Positions 46,727 through 57,869 are shown, counted from the stretch's first letter. The stretch is 64,000 bases of DNA from Methylocystis hirsuta (GCF_003722355.1 NZ_QWDD01000001.1:1674001-1738000); one strand, 5' to 3'. Numbers and translations are program-made. Notes: generated by a model from the letters alone, not told the origin.

Positions 46727-46986
46727 ACAATGCCGACGATCTCGTCGCGACCGTCGATGTGAGCGGGGTGCGCCGGCAGATCAACATCAGCTGCATCGTG
46801 GATGAAGCGCATCCTGTGGAGTCTTGCGTCGGCGATTGGGTTCTCGTCCATGTCGGCTTTGCAATGAGCCGGATCAATGAGGCGGAGGCGGCCGAGACGC
46901 TTAGATTGCTGCGAGAGCTTGGCGAACTCCAAGCCGAGCTTGAGACTATGCAGACGCTCACCGACGCAGTCGCGGCGGAGGAATAG
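46690..46986 (+). CDS. hypC: HypC-type hydrogenase assembly chaperone
   Basis: The 98-residue protein starts MCLGIPGCIVSIDN, with the essential Cys2 that carries the iron center to the large subunit. It continues VDVSGVRRQINISCIVD and VGDWVLVHVGFAMSRINEAEA, a normal HypC fold with a slightly long acidic tail. It begins inside the end of hypF and is followed five bases later by the SIS-domain gene. Confidence 0.95.
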   Translation: MCLGIPGCIVSIDNADDLVATVDVSGVRRQINISCIVDEAHPVESCVGDWVLVHVGFAMSRINEAEAAETLRLLRELGELQAELETMQTLTDAVAAEE

Positions 46987-46991
46987 GGATC

Positions 46992-47681
46992 ATGACCAGC
47001 AAGAGCGCACTGGACGTCCTTTATCCGTTCCTGCATGGCAAGGAGCAGGATCCTGCCGCCGTCGATGCGGGGTTGCTTCACTCCATCGAGGAGAAAGCGC
47101 GCGAGTCGCGCGAGACGAATGCGAGTTTCTTCGCCGAGCAGGCGCCGGTCCTGCTCGACGCGGCGAAGGCGCTCGCCGGCGTTTATCGACGCGGCGGCCG
47201 GATGTTCACCATGGGCAATGGCGGCTCGAGTTGTGACGCCTCGCATGTCGCCGTCGAGTTCCTCCATCCGATCACCGCCGGCCGGCCGGCGCTTGCGGCG
47301 ATAAATCTCACCGCTGACGTTGCGATGACTTCCGCGGTCGGCAATGACGTGGGCTTCGAGCACATTTTCGTGCGCCAGATCATCGCTCATGGCCGGGCGG
47401 GAGACGGGCTTATCGGCCTCTCCACCAGCGGCAATTCGGCAAATCTGATCGCCGCCTTCGTGAAGGCGAAGGACATGGGTCTGACGACCATTGGCTTTAG
47501 CGGCGGCGACGGCGGCAAGATGGCGTCCGGTGTCTGCGATCATTGTCTTGTCGTGCCGACGACATCGGTCCATCGCATCCAGGAGTGTCACGTCGCCGCC
47601 TATCATATTCTCTGGGACCTGGTTCACACGCTGCTCGCCGACGATCGCGGCTCGGCCGCAAGCAAGGACGTCGCGGCATGA
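46992..47681 (+). CDS. GmhA-like SIS-domain sugar isomerase within the hyp operon
   Basis: The 229-residue protein matches sedoheptulose-7-phosphate isomerase: GRMFTMGNGGSSCDASHVAVEF (GmhA: GNGGSAADAQH), ALAAINLTADVAMTSAVGNDVGFEHIFVRQI, GLIGLSTSGNSANLIAAF and QECHVAAYHILWDLVHTLL (GmhA: EVHIxxIHxxxxLIE). GmhA serves lipopolysaccharide heptose synthesis, yet no other heptose gene is nearby. Similar proteins lie in other group 1h clusters, suggesting a hydrogenase-linked role. Its stop overlaps the hypD start. Confidence 0.85.
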   Translation: MTSKSALDVLYPFLHGKEQDPAAVDAGLLHSIEEKARESRETNASFFAEQAPVLLDAAKALAGVYRRGGRMFTMGNGGSSCDASHVAVEFLHPITAGRPALAAINLTADVAMTSAVGNDVGFEHIFVRQIIAHGRAGDGLIGLSTSGNSANLIAAFVKAKDMGLTTIGFSGGDGGKMASGVCDHCLVVPTTSVHRIQECHVAAYHILWDLVHTLLADDRGSAASKDVAA

Positions 47682-48823
47682 GATATGTCGACGAATTTCG
47701 TGATCGGGTGAAGGCCGATGTTCTGGTCAAAGAGATCGAGCGGCTGCTCGCTCACATGGGGCGTGACCAGGATCGGCCGCTGCAGATCATGGAAGTCTGC
47801 GGGGGGCACACGCATACGATTTTCCGCTACGGCGTTGAAGGCATGCTGCCGAAATCCATTGAGTTGGTGCATGGACCCGGCTGTCCTGTTTGCGTGCTGC
47901 CGATGGGACGCGTCGACGATTGCGTCGCCATCGCTGAGCGTGCGGAGGTGATTTTCACCACGTTCGGCGACGCCATGCGCGTGCCGGGCTCCCGCAAGAG
48001 CCTTTTGCAGGCGAAGGCTGACGGCTGTGACGTGCGCATGGTCTATTCGCCGATGGACGCGCTGGCGCTTGCGCGTAAAAATCCCACGCGCGAGGTGGTG
48101 TTCTTTGGCATCGGCTTCGAAACCACCATGCCCTCCACCGCACTGACCGTGCTGCAAGCGGAGCGTGAAGGGATCAAGAATTTCTCGATCTTCTGCAATC
48201 ACATCACCATCGTTCCGACGATCAAGGCGATCCTCGACAGTCCGGACCTGCGACTCGACGGCTTCCTTGGGCCGGGTCATGTGTCTATGGTGATCGGCGA
48301 CGCGCCCTACGAATTTATCGCCCGCTACTACAAAAAGCCGATGGTTATCGCTGGATTCGAGCCTCTCGATATTTTGCAGTCGCTCTGGATGTTGCTGAAG
48401 CAGATCGACGAAGGACGTTGCGAGATTGAAAATCAATATGCGCGCGTTGCTCCAGCAGGGGGCAACGCCGTCGCGCTGCAGGCGGTTGCGCAGGTCTATG
48501 AACTGCGCGAATTCTTTGAATGGCGCGGGCTCGGCTCCATCGATCACTCTGGCGTCAAAGTGCGCGAGGCCTATGCGGGCTTTGACGCGGAGCGCAGATT
48601 CGCCGTGCCCAATGCACGGATAGCGGACCCCAGTTCATGCCAGTGCGGCGAAGTTCTCAAGGGCGTCATCAAGCCATGGCAGTGCAAAGTGTTCGGTCGC
48701 GCCTGCACGCCGGAGACGCCGCTTGGCGCGCTGATGGTGTCGTCCGAGGGCGCCTGCGCCGCCTATTATCAATATGGCGGCATAAAGCGGGGACGTGACG
48801 AAGCGAAGGCGAGCGCCGCATGA
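47678..48823 (+). CDS. hypD: Hydrogenase formation protein HypD
   Basis: The 381-residue iron-sulfur protein assembles the Fe(CN)2CO group with HypC. Conserved motifs are EVCGGHTHTIFRYG, HGPGCPVCVLP, GIGFETTMPSTAL, FCNHITIVPT and the C-terminal cysteines in CGEVLKGVIKPWQCKVFGRACTPETPLGALMVSSEGACAAYY. ATG 47678 overlaps the preceding stop; its own stop overlaps the hypE start (ATGA). Confidence 0.97.
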   Translation: MRYVDEFRDRVKADVLVKEIERLLAHMGRDQDRPLQIMEVCGGHTHTIFRYGVEGMLPKSIELVHGPGCPVCVLPMGRVDDCVAIAERAEVIFTTFGDAMRVPGSRKSLLQAKADGCDVRMVYSPMDALALARKNPTREVVFFGIGFETTMPSTALTVLQAEREGIKNFSIFCNHITIVPTIKAILDSPDLRLDGFLGPGHVSMVIGDAPYEFIARYYKKPMVIAGFEPLDILQSLWMLLKQIDEGRCEIENQYARVAPAGGNAVALQAVAQVYELREFFEWRGLGSIDHSGVKVREAYAGFDAERRFAVPNARIADPSSCQCGEVLKGVIKPWQCKVFGRACTPETPLGALMVSSEGACAAYYQYGGIKRGRDEAKASAA

Positions 48824-49887
48824 ATATGATCTCCTTCCCGCCCCGACGTCCGCGCGGCAAAGTGCATGTGCCGACCGTCACGCTGGCGCACGGCGGCGGC
48901 GGCAAGGCGATGAAGGATTTGATCGACGACGTCTTTGTCGCGGCTTTCGACAATCCGCTGCTGGCGCCGCTCGACGATCAGGCGCGGATTGATCTCCTGG
49001 ACCTCGCCCAATATGGCGATCGGCTGGCCTTCACGACTGATTCCTTCGTTGTCGATCCATTGGTATTCCCCGGCGGCGACATCGGCAAGCTTGCGGTCTG
49101 CGGCACCGTGAACGATCTCGCCGTTGGCGGGGCGCTTCCGCTCTATCTCTCCTGCGCGGTCATCATCGAGGAGGGCGTCTCGATCGACCTGCTGCGGCAG
49201 GTTGCGACGTCCATGGCGGCGACGGCGCGGGAGGCTGGGGTGAAGATCGTCACCGGCGACACCAAGGTCGTGAACAAGGGCGCCTGCGACCGGATGTTCA
49301 TCACCACGACGGGCGTTGGCGTCGTCGCCGCAGGCGTCGAGCTTGGCGCGCATCGCGCGAGACCGGGCGACGCGGTGCTGGTCAACGGGCTTCTCGGCGA
49401 CCATGGCGCGGCGATTCTTGGCGCGCGCGGCGACATGGCGCTGCAGTCGCCGATCGAGAGCGATTGCGCGCCGCTGCAGGGTCTTATCGAAAGCCTGCTC
49501 AAATCGGCGCCGAACACGCGGTTCATGCGTGATCCGACGCGCGGCGGAGTTGCGACCGTGCTCAATGAAATCGCCGAAGCCGCACAGATCGCCATCGAAA
49601 TCGACGAGTCGGCGACGCCGCTCCGCAACGAGGTGCGCGGCTTTTGTGAAATTCTCGGACTTGATCCGCTCTATCTCGCCAATGAGGGGAAAATCGTCGC
49701 AATTGTCCCGCCCGACGAGGCCGAACCGGCGGTCGAGGCCATGCGGGCGCATCCGCTGGGACGACAGGCGGCGATCATCGGCACTGTCGTCGCGGGCGAA
49801 CCAGGTCGCGTCACCATGCGCACGATCTTCGGCGGTCGCCGCATCGTCGACATGCTGGTCGGCGAGCAATTGCCGCGCATCTGCTAA
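48820..49887 (+). CDS. hypE: Carbamoyl dehydratase HypE
   Basis: The 355-residue enzyme dehydrates the carbamoyl group, transferred from HypF onto its C-terminal cysteine, to cyanide. It has the glycine loop TLAHGGGGKAMKDLI, FTTDSFVVDPLVFPGGDIGKLAVCGTVNDLAVGGA, ITGDTKV-like VTGDTKVVNKG and RDPTRGGVATVLNEIA. The chain ends PRIC, the catalytic C-terminus. The first 15 residues are basic. Confidence 0.97.
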   Translation: MNMISFPPRRPRGKVHVPTVTLAHGGGGKAMKDLIDDVFVAAFDNPLLAPLDDQARIDLLDLAQYGDRLAFTTDSFVVDPLVFPGGDIGKLAVCGTVNDLAVGGALPLYLSCAVIIEEGVSIDLLRQVATSMAATAREAGVKIVTGDTKVVNKGACDRMFITTTGVGVVAAGVELGAHRARPGDAVLVNGLLGDHGAAILGARGDMALQSPIESDCAPLQGLIESLLKSAPNTRFMRDPTRGGVATVLNEIAEAAQIAIEIDESATPLRNEVRGFCEILGLDPLYLANEGKIVAIVPPDEAEPAVEAMRAHPLGRQAAIIGTVVAGEPGRVTMRTIFGGRRIVDMLVGEQLPRIC

Positions 49888-49897
49888 AGGAGCCGAC

Positions 49898-50236
49898 GTG
49901 CACGAACTCTCGATCGTTTGCAGCATCGTCGAACTGGCGTCGCAGGCCGCGGAAGGGCGCAGCGTGCGCCGCGTGACGATCGAGATCGGCACATTGTCGG
50001 GCGTCGAGCCGGAAGCCGTCGCCTTCTGTTTTCCGGAAGTCGCCCGCGGCACGCCGGTTGAAGACGCGACGCTGGACATCCGGGAAATCGACGCGAAGGC
50101 GCGCTGCGAGGTCTGCGGCGCGGAGTTTCCCACGCCCGACATGCTTTCGGCGTGTCCTTGCGGATCGCGGCAGTTCCAGCGCCTGCGGGGCGAAGAGCTG
50201 AACATCAAAAGCATCGAAGTCGAGGAGGCTGCGTAA
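49898..50236 (+). CDS. hypA: Nickel metallochaperone HypA
   Basis: The 112-residue protein begins (GTG start) with [14 protein letters not shown]; His2 and neighbouring residues bind nickel. The zinc site has [21 protein letters not shown]: the first pair is the normal CxxC, but the second is CxC rather than the usual CxxC. AAAGGAG lies seven bases before GTG 49898. Its stop overlaps the hypB start (TAATG). Confidence 0.95.
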   Translation: MHELSIVCSIVELASQAAEGRSVRRVTIEIGTLSGVEPEAVAFCFPEVARGTPVEDATLDIREIDAKARCEVCGAEFPTPDMLSACPCGSRQFQRLRGEELNIKSIEVEEAA

Positions 50237-51153
50237 TGTGCACGAGCTGCGGCTGCCAAGGGCAGGGGACTACGATGACCAATCTGCAGACCGGCGCGCG
50301 CGCGGAGATCGCGGCGCTGCCCGAGCATGACGGCGTGGCCCATTCGCATGGGAGCCATGGCCATGGTCATTTTCATGGCGAACATCATCATGCAGATGAC
50401 GAGCATCATGCGCACGGCCATGATCACAGCCACGCGCATGCGCGCGATCGCGGCGGTCATGATCACGCGCATGAGCATTCCCATCATCGAGTTGACTTGG
50501 AAACGCGCATTCTCGCGAAGAACGACGCGATCGCCGCCAAATGTCGCGCCTGGCTCGCGGGTCGCGAAATTGTGGCGCTCAATCTCGTCAGCTCGCCTGG
50601 CGCCGGAAAGACGACATTGCTCGAGCGCGTCATCGCGGATCTTTCGGGCGAGCTGCCGCTGTTCGTCATCGAGGGCGATCAGGCGACGTCGAATGACGGC
50701 GAGCGCATTCGCGCGGCGGGCGCGCCGGTGGTTCAGGTTAACACCGGAACCGGTTGCCATCTCGACGCGGAGATGATCGCGCGCGCGCTTTCGGAACTCA
50801 AGCCGAGCGTCGGTTCGCTCCTATTCATCGAAAACGTCGGCAATCTCGTATGCCCGGCGCTCTTCGACCTCGGCGAACACGCTAAGGCGGTCATCTTTTC
50901 GACGACGGAAGGCGAAGACAAGCCGCTCAAATATCCGCATATGTTCAGCGCCGCGAAGCTCGTCATCTTCAACAAGATCGATCTTCTGCCGCATCTCGAT
51001 TTCTCGGTGGAGCGGGCGCGGGAGAACATTCTCCGCGTCAATCCGGATGTTGAGATCGTTGAAGTCTCCGCCAAGACCGGCGCGGGCATGCAGACGCTTT
51101 ACGACTGGATTCGCGCGCAACGGACGGCGGTGAAGGAACAGGCGCTTGTGTAA
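50236..51153 (+). CDS. hypB: GTPase HypB with histidine-rich nickel store
   Basis: The 305-residue GTPase inserts nickel into the large subunit. It has the N-terminal high-affinity nickel motif CTSCGC, a histidine-rich stretch (23 His within residues 31-84) typical of rhizobial HypB nickel-storage versions, the P-loop [12 protein letters not shown] (residues 119-130), [16 protein letters not shown], the metal motif [19 protein letters not shown] and the NKID box. The last gene of the cluster. Confidence 0.97.
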   Translation: MCTSCGCQGQGTTMTNLQTGARAEIAALPEHDGVAHSHGSHGHGHFHGEHHHADDEHHAHGHDHSHAHARDRGGHDHAHEHSHHRVDLETRILAKNDAIAAKCRAWLAGREIVALNLVSSPGAGKTTLLERVIADLSGELPLFVIEGDQATSNDGERIRAAGAPVVQVNTGTGCHLDAEMIARALSELKPSVGSLLFIENVGNLVCPALFDLGEHAKAVIFSTTEGEDKPLKYPHMFSAAKLVIFNKIDLLPHLDFSVERARENILRVNPDVEIVEVSAKTGAGMQTLYDWIRAQRTAVKEQALV

Positions 51154-51176
51154 AGACAGCGGTAAAGGAGTTCTTC

Positions 51177-52058
51177 CTAAATCACCGCTTCCTTGACGTC
51201 GACGCTGACATCCAAATCTTGATCGCCGGCGCCGACAATCACGCCGTCGATCGGCGAAACGTCCGCATAGTCGCGTCCGATGGCGATAGCGATATGGTCG
51301 TTTCCAACGACAAGGGCGTTCGTCGGATCAAGGTCGAAGAAGCCAAATTCCGGCCCGCACCAAACAGAAACCCACGCGTGGGTTGAATCGGCGCCTTCCA
51401 GGCGCGGCTGGCCTGGGGCTGCGTAGGTTCGAAGATAACCGCTGACATAGGACGCCGCCAATCCGACACCGCGTAAAGCCGCGATCATGATATGCGCGAA
51501 ATCCTGGCAGACGCCGCGACGGCGTTCGAACGCTTGCGCGATCGGCGTCGCAATATGCGTCGCATCCGGATCATAGGCGAAGTCGGCGTGGATGCGCTGC
51601 GTCAGTTCAATGGCGCCTTCGAGGATCGGCCGCCCGGGCGAAAAGCTTTCGCGCGCATAATGCGTCGCCGCATCGAACAGCGGCGCAAAGCGGCTTGCAT
51701 AAATGTAATGCGCTGGAGAGGACGCGGCGAGCGAGTCGGCCGCGTAGGCGGCGTTCCTCACGATTTCCCATGCCGGCGTCAGGGCCAGCGCAGGCGGCGG
51801 CGCTCGCTCGACGGCGACGCGCGCCGCGAGGGCGATCTGCAGCTTCGTGTGGGGCTTGAGGATGCGCGCTTCGCAGACCCGGTTTCCGTGAAAGTCGATC
51901 CTCTCATTGAGAATTTCGGCCGATGGCGACAGCTCAATTCGATGGGACAGCAGCGTTTGGCCGCGATCGTTGCGTGGGATCAGGCGCATCGCGCATCGCG
52001 CCGAGGCGACCGGCGCGTCATATTTGTAGATCGTGCGATGGGCGATATCGTAAATCAC
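51177..52058 (-). CDS. Transglutaminase-like cysteine peptidase-fold protein
   Basis: The 293-residue protein has an N-terminal bacterial transglutaminase-like domain ([29 protein letters not shown]) and a catalytic core with the Cys in RRGVCQDFAHIMIAALRGVGL, the His in STHAWVSVWCG and the Asp in FDLDPTNA. It is predicted to be a peptidase or amide-forming enzyme. Its start overlaps the end of the ATP-grasp gene upstream, so it is the third gene of that operon. It is convergent with hypB. Confidence 0.9.
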   Translation of the reverse strand: MIYDIAHRTIYKYDAPVASARCAMRLIPRNDRGQTLLSHRIELSPSAEILNERIDFHGNRVCEARILKPHTKLQIALAARVAVERAPPPALALTPAWEIVRNAAYAADSLAASSPAHYIYASRFAPLFDAATHYARESFSPGRPILEGAIELTQRIHADFAYDPDATHIATPIAQAFERRRGVCQDFAHIMIAALRGVGLAASYVSGYLRTYAAPGQPRLEGADSTHAWVSVWCGPEFGFFDLDPTNALVVGNDHIAIAIGRDYADVSPIDGVIVGAGDQDLDVSVDVKEAVI

Positions 52059-54571
52059 GCGATCCGCGACGGCTGAGAGTTTGCGGCCCCATCGGCGCCA
52101 TGCGTGAAATAGCGCTCGGCGATTTTGTCGGCGAGAAACATCAGGCGTTGCTCAAACGCAAGAATGATCGCGGCGTCCAATCGGTGCGCATCCTCCGACT
52201 CGAGCTCGGCGCGCAGCTTGATGGAGAGTCGCCGCGGCGGCTCCATGACTCCATCGTCGCGCAGATTCGGCAGCGCCGCGAGATGTTCGTCGATACGCAT
52301 CGCCTGAAAAAGTACGGATCGCGGATTAAACGGGTCGAGCATGGCCATGTCGAGGACCGGCGCCAGCGCGGCGCCGGCAATGTAGCGGGAGCGATAGGTG
52401 ATCTGCGAATCGAGCAGTTCGAGCAGAGCGTCAAGCGTCTCGACCGTCGCATCGTCGCCGGCAAATTGCCGGGCGAAGCGGCACGTCCCTATGGCGCGTT
52501 CGATTCTTCGCCCGAGATCAATAAAACTCCAGCCGGCGACGCGATTGAAATTTTCGTCGATCAGTCCGGACAATGCCGCCAGCGTATGGAGAGAGCGCTC
52601 GACGATCTCCAGCGCCTCGGGCTCCGTTATCGCGCCGGCGCCTGCGCGCGTCAGACGCGTTTCGATGCGTCCGATGAGTTGCCAGACATCTTGGGACAAG
52701 CGCTCGCGCACGATCGAGGCTGCGCGTCTTGCATAGCGCACGACAGACAGCGCTGAACCGTAATTGTCGGCGCCGGCCGTCGCGGCCCACGTGATCTGCG
52801 TCGGGTCCATGTCCGGCGCGTCTTCGGGCGCAGCGCCCCAGGCGATCAGCAGTCGCGCAAGCCGTTCGATCGACTGGCGCCCTTGAAGATCGATGTGCTG
52901 AAGTTCGCCCAGCCGCGCCCCGAGCGAGCGCACGATGCGCAACGTCGCTTCGGCGCGCTCGAGATAGCGTCCCATCCAGAAAAGATTATCGGCGGCGCGG
53001 CTTGGCAGATTGCCGAGCGCGCGAACGATCGGCGGATCTTCATCGGAGGGCAACAGCGTCGACCATTCGATCGGACGGCTCATCAACACCCAGACGTCGC
53101 TCGATTGCGCGCCGGCGTTCATCGACACGGCGCGCGCGTCGAGCCGGTTGGAGATGCGACAGAAGCCGCCGGGCATGACCGTCCAACCGTCGGCCGTCGC
53201 GGCGGCGAAAACGCGTAAGGCGAAAGGTCTCGGCGTCAGCCTGCCGTCGGCCCAGGCCGGCGTCGTGGAGAGCTTGACCGGTTCCTGAGCGACATAGTCG
53301 ACGCCGCGCTGATTTATGGCGTCGGTCAGCCGCGCGCGCTCCTCGCTGGAAAGCGCATGGCCGAGCGCCTCACGACGTTCGCCAAATCCCGGGAGCCTGT
53401 CGCTGAACGCCCCGCTGATCGCGTAGTCGCTCAAGGCCTGGACAACTTGATCGCGTTCGCTTTCACGTCCGCACCACCACGTCGCGACATTGGGAAGTTT
53501 GAGGCTCTCGCCGAGCACGCGTTCAGATAGCTCCGGCAGGAAGCTCATCAGCGCGCGCGACTCGATGAGCCCGGCGCCAGGCATGTTCGCGACGACAACG
53601 GCGCCGCGGCGGATGGCTTCGAACATGCCGGCGACGCCCAGACGCGACGCGGCGTTCTGTTCCAGCGGGTCGCACCAGTCAGCGTCGACGCGACGCCAAA
53701 TGGCATCGGCGCGCTTCAAGCCGGCGATGGTGCGCACATGCAGCTTGCCGTCGCTCATGACGAGATCTTCGCCTTCGACCAGCGTGAAGCCAAGATAACG
53801 GGCGAGGTGCACCTGTTCGGAATAGGTGTCGCTCCAGGGGCCAGGCGTCAGCAGGCAAATGCGCGGATCGGCGCGTTGCGCGGCGCCGGAAATGCTCGCA
53901 CGGAAATCTCGGAAAAACGGCGCGAGGCGCTCGACGTTCATATCTCGATAGAGACTCGGCAGCGCGCGCGACAGGATCATCCGATTTTCTAAGGCGTAAC
54001 CAGCTCCCGAAGGCGCCTGCGCGCGATCGCCGAGCACCCGCCAGGCGCCATCGGGCCCGCGCCCGATATCGGCGGCGTAAAAGCGAAGCCAGCGTCCGCC
54101 GGGCGGCGCGACTCCGCACATCGGCCGGATGAAGTCGGACGACCCCGTGATGGCTGCAGCCGTCAGGACGCCCTCAGCGACAAGGCGCGCCTCGCCGTAG
54201 AGGTCATGCAGGATCTGATCGAGAAGTTCGGCGCGCTGTGCGACGCCCGCCGCAATATCGCGCCACTCTGATTCCGGGATCAGAAGCGGCAAACGCCCTA
54301 ACGGCCAACTGCGCTCCTTGGTTTCTCCGTGAACCCGGTAGGAAATCCCCATGTCGTCGATGCGGCGACCGGCCGCGGCGAAGCGTTGCTCGAGGCCGAT
54401 ATCGCCGAACGCGGCGAGCGATTCAAGGAATTGCAGCCAGTGCGCGCGCGGCCGTCCATCTGGATCGACAAGCTCATCCGGCGCGTCGCGCATCGGCGCA
54501 TATTGAGCGATCCAGGCGGCAACGCGCTGCTGCGACGCCTTGTCCGTTTCAATGGGGCGCTCAGCGGACAA
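52055..54571 (-). CDS. Circularly permuted ATP-grasp / alpha-E domain fusion protein
   Basis: This 838-residue protein has an N-terminal circularly permuted ATP-grasp domain (about residues 75-480, with [48 protein letters not shown] and [21 protein letters not shown]) and a C-terminal all-helical alpha-E domain (about 530-820, with [30 protein letters not shown]). The pair is the core of a predicted peptide-ligase system described by comparative genomics; substrate unknown. It overlaps both neighbours (11 and 4 bases). Confidence 0.92.
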   Translation of the reverse strand: MSAERPIETDKASQQRVAAWIAQYAPMRDAPDELVDPDGRPRAHWLQFLESLAAFGDIGLEQRFAAAGRRIDDMGISYRVHGETKERSWPLGRLPLLIPESEWRDIAAGVAQRAELLDQILHDLYGEARLVAEGVLTAAAITGSSDFIRPMCGVAPPGGRWLRFYAADIGRGPDGAWRVLGDRAQAPSGAGYALENRMILSRALPSLYRDMNVERLAPFFRDFRASISGAAQRADPRICLLTPGPWSDTYSEQVHLARYLGFTLVEGEDLVMSDGKLHVRTIAGLKRADAIWRRVDADWCDPLEQNAASRLGVAGMFEAIRRGAVVVANMPGAGLIESRALMSFLPELSERVLGESLKLPNVATWWCGRESERDQVVQALSDYAISGAFSDRLPGFGERREALGHALSSEERARLTDAINQRGVDYVAQEPVKLSTTPAWADGRLTPRPFALRVFAAATADGWTVMPGGFCRISNRLDARAVSMNAGAQSSDVWVLMSRPIEWSTLLPSDEDPPIVRALGNLPSRAADNLFWMGRYLERAEATLRIVRSLGARLGELQHIDLQGRQSIERLARLLIAWGAAPEDAPDMDPTQITWAATAGADNYGSALSVVRYARRAASIVRERLSQDVWQLIGRIETRLTRAGAGAITEPEALEIVERSLHTLAALSGLIDENFNRVAGWSFIDLGRRIERAIGTCRFARQFAGDDATVETLDALLELLDSQITYRSRYIAGAALAPVLDMAMLDPFNPRSVLFQAMRIDEHLAALPNLRDDGVMEPPRRLSIKLRAELESEDAHRLDAAIILAFEQRLMFLADKIAERYFTHGADGAANSQPSRIA

Positions 54572-57500
54572 TGCTCCTCCGAAGATCCAGCGTCAGCGGA
54601 AACTCTTGGCCCGGCTCCTCGCGCGGCGGATCGACAGGCCCGGGCGTGTGCCCATGATCCTGAAATCGCGCCAAGCGCCGCGCTTCAGCTTCGTTACTGT
54701 TGACGGGGAAGGCGTCGTAATTGCGGCCCCTGGGGTGCGTCGCATGGTACACGCAACCGCCCAGTGAACGCCTGCTCCAGCCGTCGATGACGTCGAAGGT
54801 CAATGGCGCATGGACCGGCAGCGTCGGATGCAGGCCGGAGGGCGGCTGCCAAGCCTTGAAACGCACGCCCGCCACCGCCTCGCCGGGGACTCCAACGCCG
54901 GTCATCGGAACGCGGCGTCCATTGCAGGCGATGACGTGTCGGCCCGGAACGAGGCCCTTCGCCTTGACCTGCAGACGCTCGAGCGACGAATCGACATAGC
55001 GCACCGCGCCGCCGTTCGCGCCTTCCTCGCCCATCACATGCCAAGGCTCGAGCGCGCCGCGAATTTCCAAATGAACGCCGCCGTGCTCGACGCTTCCAGC
55101 AAGCGGGAAGCGGAACTCGCGCTGCGCCTCGAACCATTCCGGCTCGAAGGCGTAGCCGGCGCGGCGCAGATCATCGATAACGCCGAGGAAGTCCTGCCAT
55201 ACGAAATGCGGCAGCATGAATTTGTCGTGCAGCGCCGTCCCCCAGCGCACCAGATCGCCGTGCTGCGGCTCCCGCCAGAACCAGGCGACGAGCGCGCGAA
55301 GCAACAGCTGCTGCGCGAGACTCATGCGGGCGTCGGGAGGCATTTCGAAAGCGCGGAATTCGACGAGCCCGAGACGCCCCGTCGGTCCGTCGGGCGAATA
55401 GAGCTTGTCGATGCAGATTTCGGCGCGATGGGTGTTGCCGGCGACATCGACCAGCAGGTTGCGGAACAGCCGATCGACGAGCCACGGCGGCACATAGCCT
55501 TCGCCGGGAGACGGCACCTGCGCCAGTGCGATCTCCAGCTCATACAGCGAGTCATGCCGCGCCTCGTCAACGCGGGGCGACTGGCTGGTGGGACCGATGA
55601 ACAGTCCGGAGAACAGATAGGATAGCGAGGGATGCCGCTGCCAATAAAGCACAAGGCTCTTCAACAGGTCGGGCCGGCGCAGGAAGGGCGAGTCGGCTGG
55701 CGCTTTGCCCCCAAGCACGACATGATTGCCGCCGCCCGAGCCGATCTGCCGTCCGTCGATCATGAATTTGGCGGTCGTCAGCCGCGCCCTCCGCGCGTCC
55801 TCATAGAGCGCGGTCGTCGTTTCGACGGCCTCTCGCCATGTTGCCGCCGGGTGAATATTGACCTCGATGACGCCAGGATCAGGCGTCACCTTGATCACTT
55901 CGAGGCGCGGATCGTCGGGCGGCGGATAGCCCTCGATATAGAGCGGCAGCCCGGTCGCTTTGGCGCTCTCTTCCACCGCCTCGAGCAGCTCGAGATAATC
56001 CTCAAGCGTTTCGACCGGCGGCATGAACACGCAGAGATTGCCGTCTCGTGGTTCGATGGTGAAAGCGGTTCGCACGGCCCCTTCGACAATGGACTGTTCG
56101 TGCACGTCTTGGCGCGCGTGGCCGCCGGACGTCGCCCCGCCGCCTTGAATGCGGCGAAAATGTCCGGGTTCCGGCAGCGGCTCGCGGGGCGCGAAGGGAT
56201 CCTGCGGATAGATGAACGGATATTCGCCTTCGGGCAGCTTGGGCAAGGATGCAACCGGAAGCCGCAGTCCGATAGGCGAATCGCCCGGCGCCAAGAACAG
56301 CTTTCCTCGTCGCAGCGTCCACTTCTCCGAGGTCCAGCGCGACTGGGACTCGGCGCGCGCGTTCCAGCGCTGAATCGGCAGGACGAAACCCGTCGGCTTG
56401 CTCAGGCCGCGCTCGAACACCCGCATCATGCGCGAGCGTTCCTCCGCATCGTCGATCTTGGGATCGGAGGGATCGACATTGATCGGGAGTACGCTCTCCT
56501 TGACCATCCAATGCGCGGGATCTTCGTAGGCCGGCAAAGCATGTTCGGCGCCGACCCCGAGACGCTCGGCCAGATCCTGCACAAAGACTTCCGCTTCCGC
56601 CGTGGTCGCGCCTTTCGGCTCGGCGAGCTCGGCGATCAGTTGCGGCTGCGACCAAATCGGCTTGCCGTCCGGGCGCCAGTAAAGTCCGAAGGCCCAACGC
56701 GGCAGGCTTTCGCCGGGATACCATTTGCCCTGGCCGTAATGCAGAAACCCGTTTGGCGCAAAGCGCTCGCGCAGCCGGCGTATGAGGTCGTCCGCTCGGT
56801 CGCGCTTGGTTGGGCCGGTCGCCGCCGTGTTCCACTCGGGGGATTCGAAATCGTCGATCGAGACGAACGTCGGCTCGCCGCCCATGGTGAGGCGAACGTC
56901 CAGCGCGCCGAGATCGGCGTCGACCTTCTCGCCCAACGCATCGAGCCGTCGCCATGCGTCGTCCGAAAAAGGCGCGGTGATGCGCGGCGCCTCGTTGATG
57001 CGGTCGACGCGCATCTCGAAACCGAATTCGACCTGGGCGGGCTCTACGAGGCCCGACAGAGGCGCGGCGGAGCGATAGTGCGGCGCGCTGCATAGCGGCA
57101 GATGACCTTCGCCACAGAACAGTCCCGACGTCGCGTCAAGACCGATCCAACCAGCGCCGGGCAGAAAAACCTCCGTCCAAGCGTGCAGATCGGTAAAGTC
57201 GTGATCGGTTCCCTTCGGGCCTTCAATAGGATCGACATCGGCTTTTAACTGGATGAGGTAGCCGGAGACGAAACGCGCCGCGAGACCGAGCTTGCGCAAG
57301 ATCTGCACGAGAAGCCAAGCGGAATCGCGGCACGATCCCGTCCCCAGCGCGAGAGTCTCTTCCGGCGCCTGCACGCCAGGCTCCATCCGGATGACGTAGC
57401 GAATGTCGCGGTGCAGCCGCGCATTAAGTTCGACGAGAAAATCAATTGTCCGCATTTTTTGCCGCGGAAGGCTTCGGACGAAGTCTTCCGTCAGAGGCCC

Positions 57501-57869
57501 GACGTCTTCGGGTTTAAGATAGGCGGCAAGCTCAATTTTCTGTTCGTCGGGATAAGCGAACGAAAATTCTTCGGCATAAGGCTCGATGAAGAAATCGAAT
57601 GGATTATAGACGGCGAGATCCGCCAGCAGGTCGACCTCAATCTTGAATTCACTCGCGCTATCGGGGAACACCAGACGCGCCAGCCAATTCCCGTGCGGGT
57701 CCTGCTGCCAGTTTATGAAATTTTCCGAAGGTGCAATCTTGAGCGAGTAGCTCAAGATTTTCGTGCGGCAATGCGGAGCGGGGCGCAGGCGGATGATCTG
57801 CGGACCGAGCGCGACCGGGCGGTCGTATTTGTAGTGGGTGATATGGTGAAGGGCGATCTGGATCGACAC
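54561..57869 (-). CDS. Large transglutaminase / DUF2126 protein
   Basis: The 1102-residue protein has an N-terminal transglutaminase-like region (residues 1-280: [30 protein letters not shown], Cys in [28 protein letters not shown], His in [15 protein letters not shown], Asp in GLDATSG) and a very large DUF2126 region with [31 protein letters not shown] and [17 protein letters not shown]. It is the first gene of the transglutaminase/ATP-grasp operon and probably handles peptide amide bonds. Confidence 0.92.
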   Translation of the reverse strand: MSIQIALHHITHYKYDRPVALGPQIIRLRPAPHCRTKILSYSLKIAPSENFINWQQDPHGNWLARLVFPDSASEFKIEVDLLADLAVYNPFDFFIEPYAEEFSFAYPDEQKIELAAYLKPEDVGPLTEDFVRSLPRQKMRTIDFLVELNARLHRDIRYVIRMEPGVQAPEETLALGTGSCRDSAWLLVQILRKLGLAARFVSGYLIQLKADVDPIEGPKGTDHDFTDLHAWTEVFLPGAGWIGLDATSGLFCGEGHLPLCSAPHYRSAAPLSGLVEPAQVEFGFEMRVDRINEAPRITAPFSDDAWRRLDALGEKVDADLGALDVRLTMGGEPTFVSIDDFESPEWNTAATGPTKRDRADDLIRRLRERFAPNGFLHYGQGKWYPGESLPRWAFGLYWRPDGKPIWSQPQLIAELAEPKGATTAEAEVFVQDLAERLGVGAEHALPAYEDPAHWMVKESVLPINVDPSDPKIDDAEERSRMMRVFERGLSKPTGFVLPIQRWNARAESQSRWTSEKWTLRRGKLFLAPGDSPIGLRLPVASLPKLPEGEYPFIYPQDPFAPREPLPEPGHFRRIQGGGATSGGHARQDVHEQSIVEGAVRTAFTIEPRDGNLCVFMPPVETLEDYLELLEAVEESAKATGLPLYIEGYPPPDDPRLEVIKVTPDPGVIEVNIHPAATWREAVETTTALYEDARRARLTTAKFMIDGRQIGSGGGNHVVLGGKAPADSPFLRRPDLLKSLVLYWQRHPSLSYLFSGLFIGPTSQSPRVDEARHDSLYELEIALAQVPSPGEGYVPPWLVDRLFRNLLVDVAGNTHRAEICIDKLYSPDGPTGRLGLVEFRAFEMPPDARMSLAQQLLLRALVAWFWREPQHGDLVRWGTALHDKFMLPHFVWQDFLGVIDDLRRAGYAFEPEWFEAQREFRFPLAGSVEHGGVHLEIRGALEPWHVMGEEGANGGAVRYVDSSLERLQVKAKGLVPGRHVIACNGRRVPMTGVGVPGEAVAGVRFKAWQPPSGLHPTLPVHAPLTFDVIDGWSRRSLGGCVYHATHPRGRNYDAFPVNSNEAEARRLARFQDHGHTPGPVDPPREEPGQEFPLTLDLRRSIVR

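Noticed and set aside
50336..50500. Tandem repeat-like CATCA/CATGG sequence
   Set aside because: It simply encodes the histidine-rich region of HypB, not an independent DNA repeat.
48769..50760. 663-codon minus-strand frame across hypE-hypA-hypB
   Set aside because: Antisense shadow of three certain genes; the methionine/histidine-rich part is only the complement of the HypB histidine codons.
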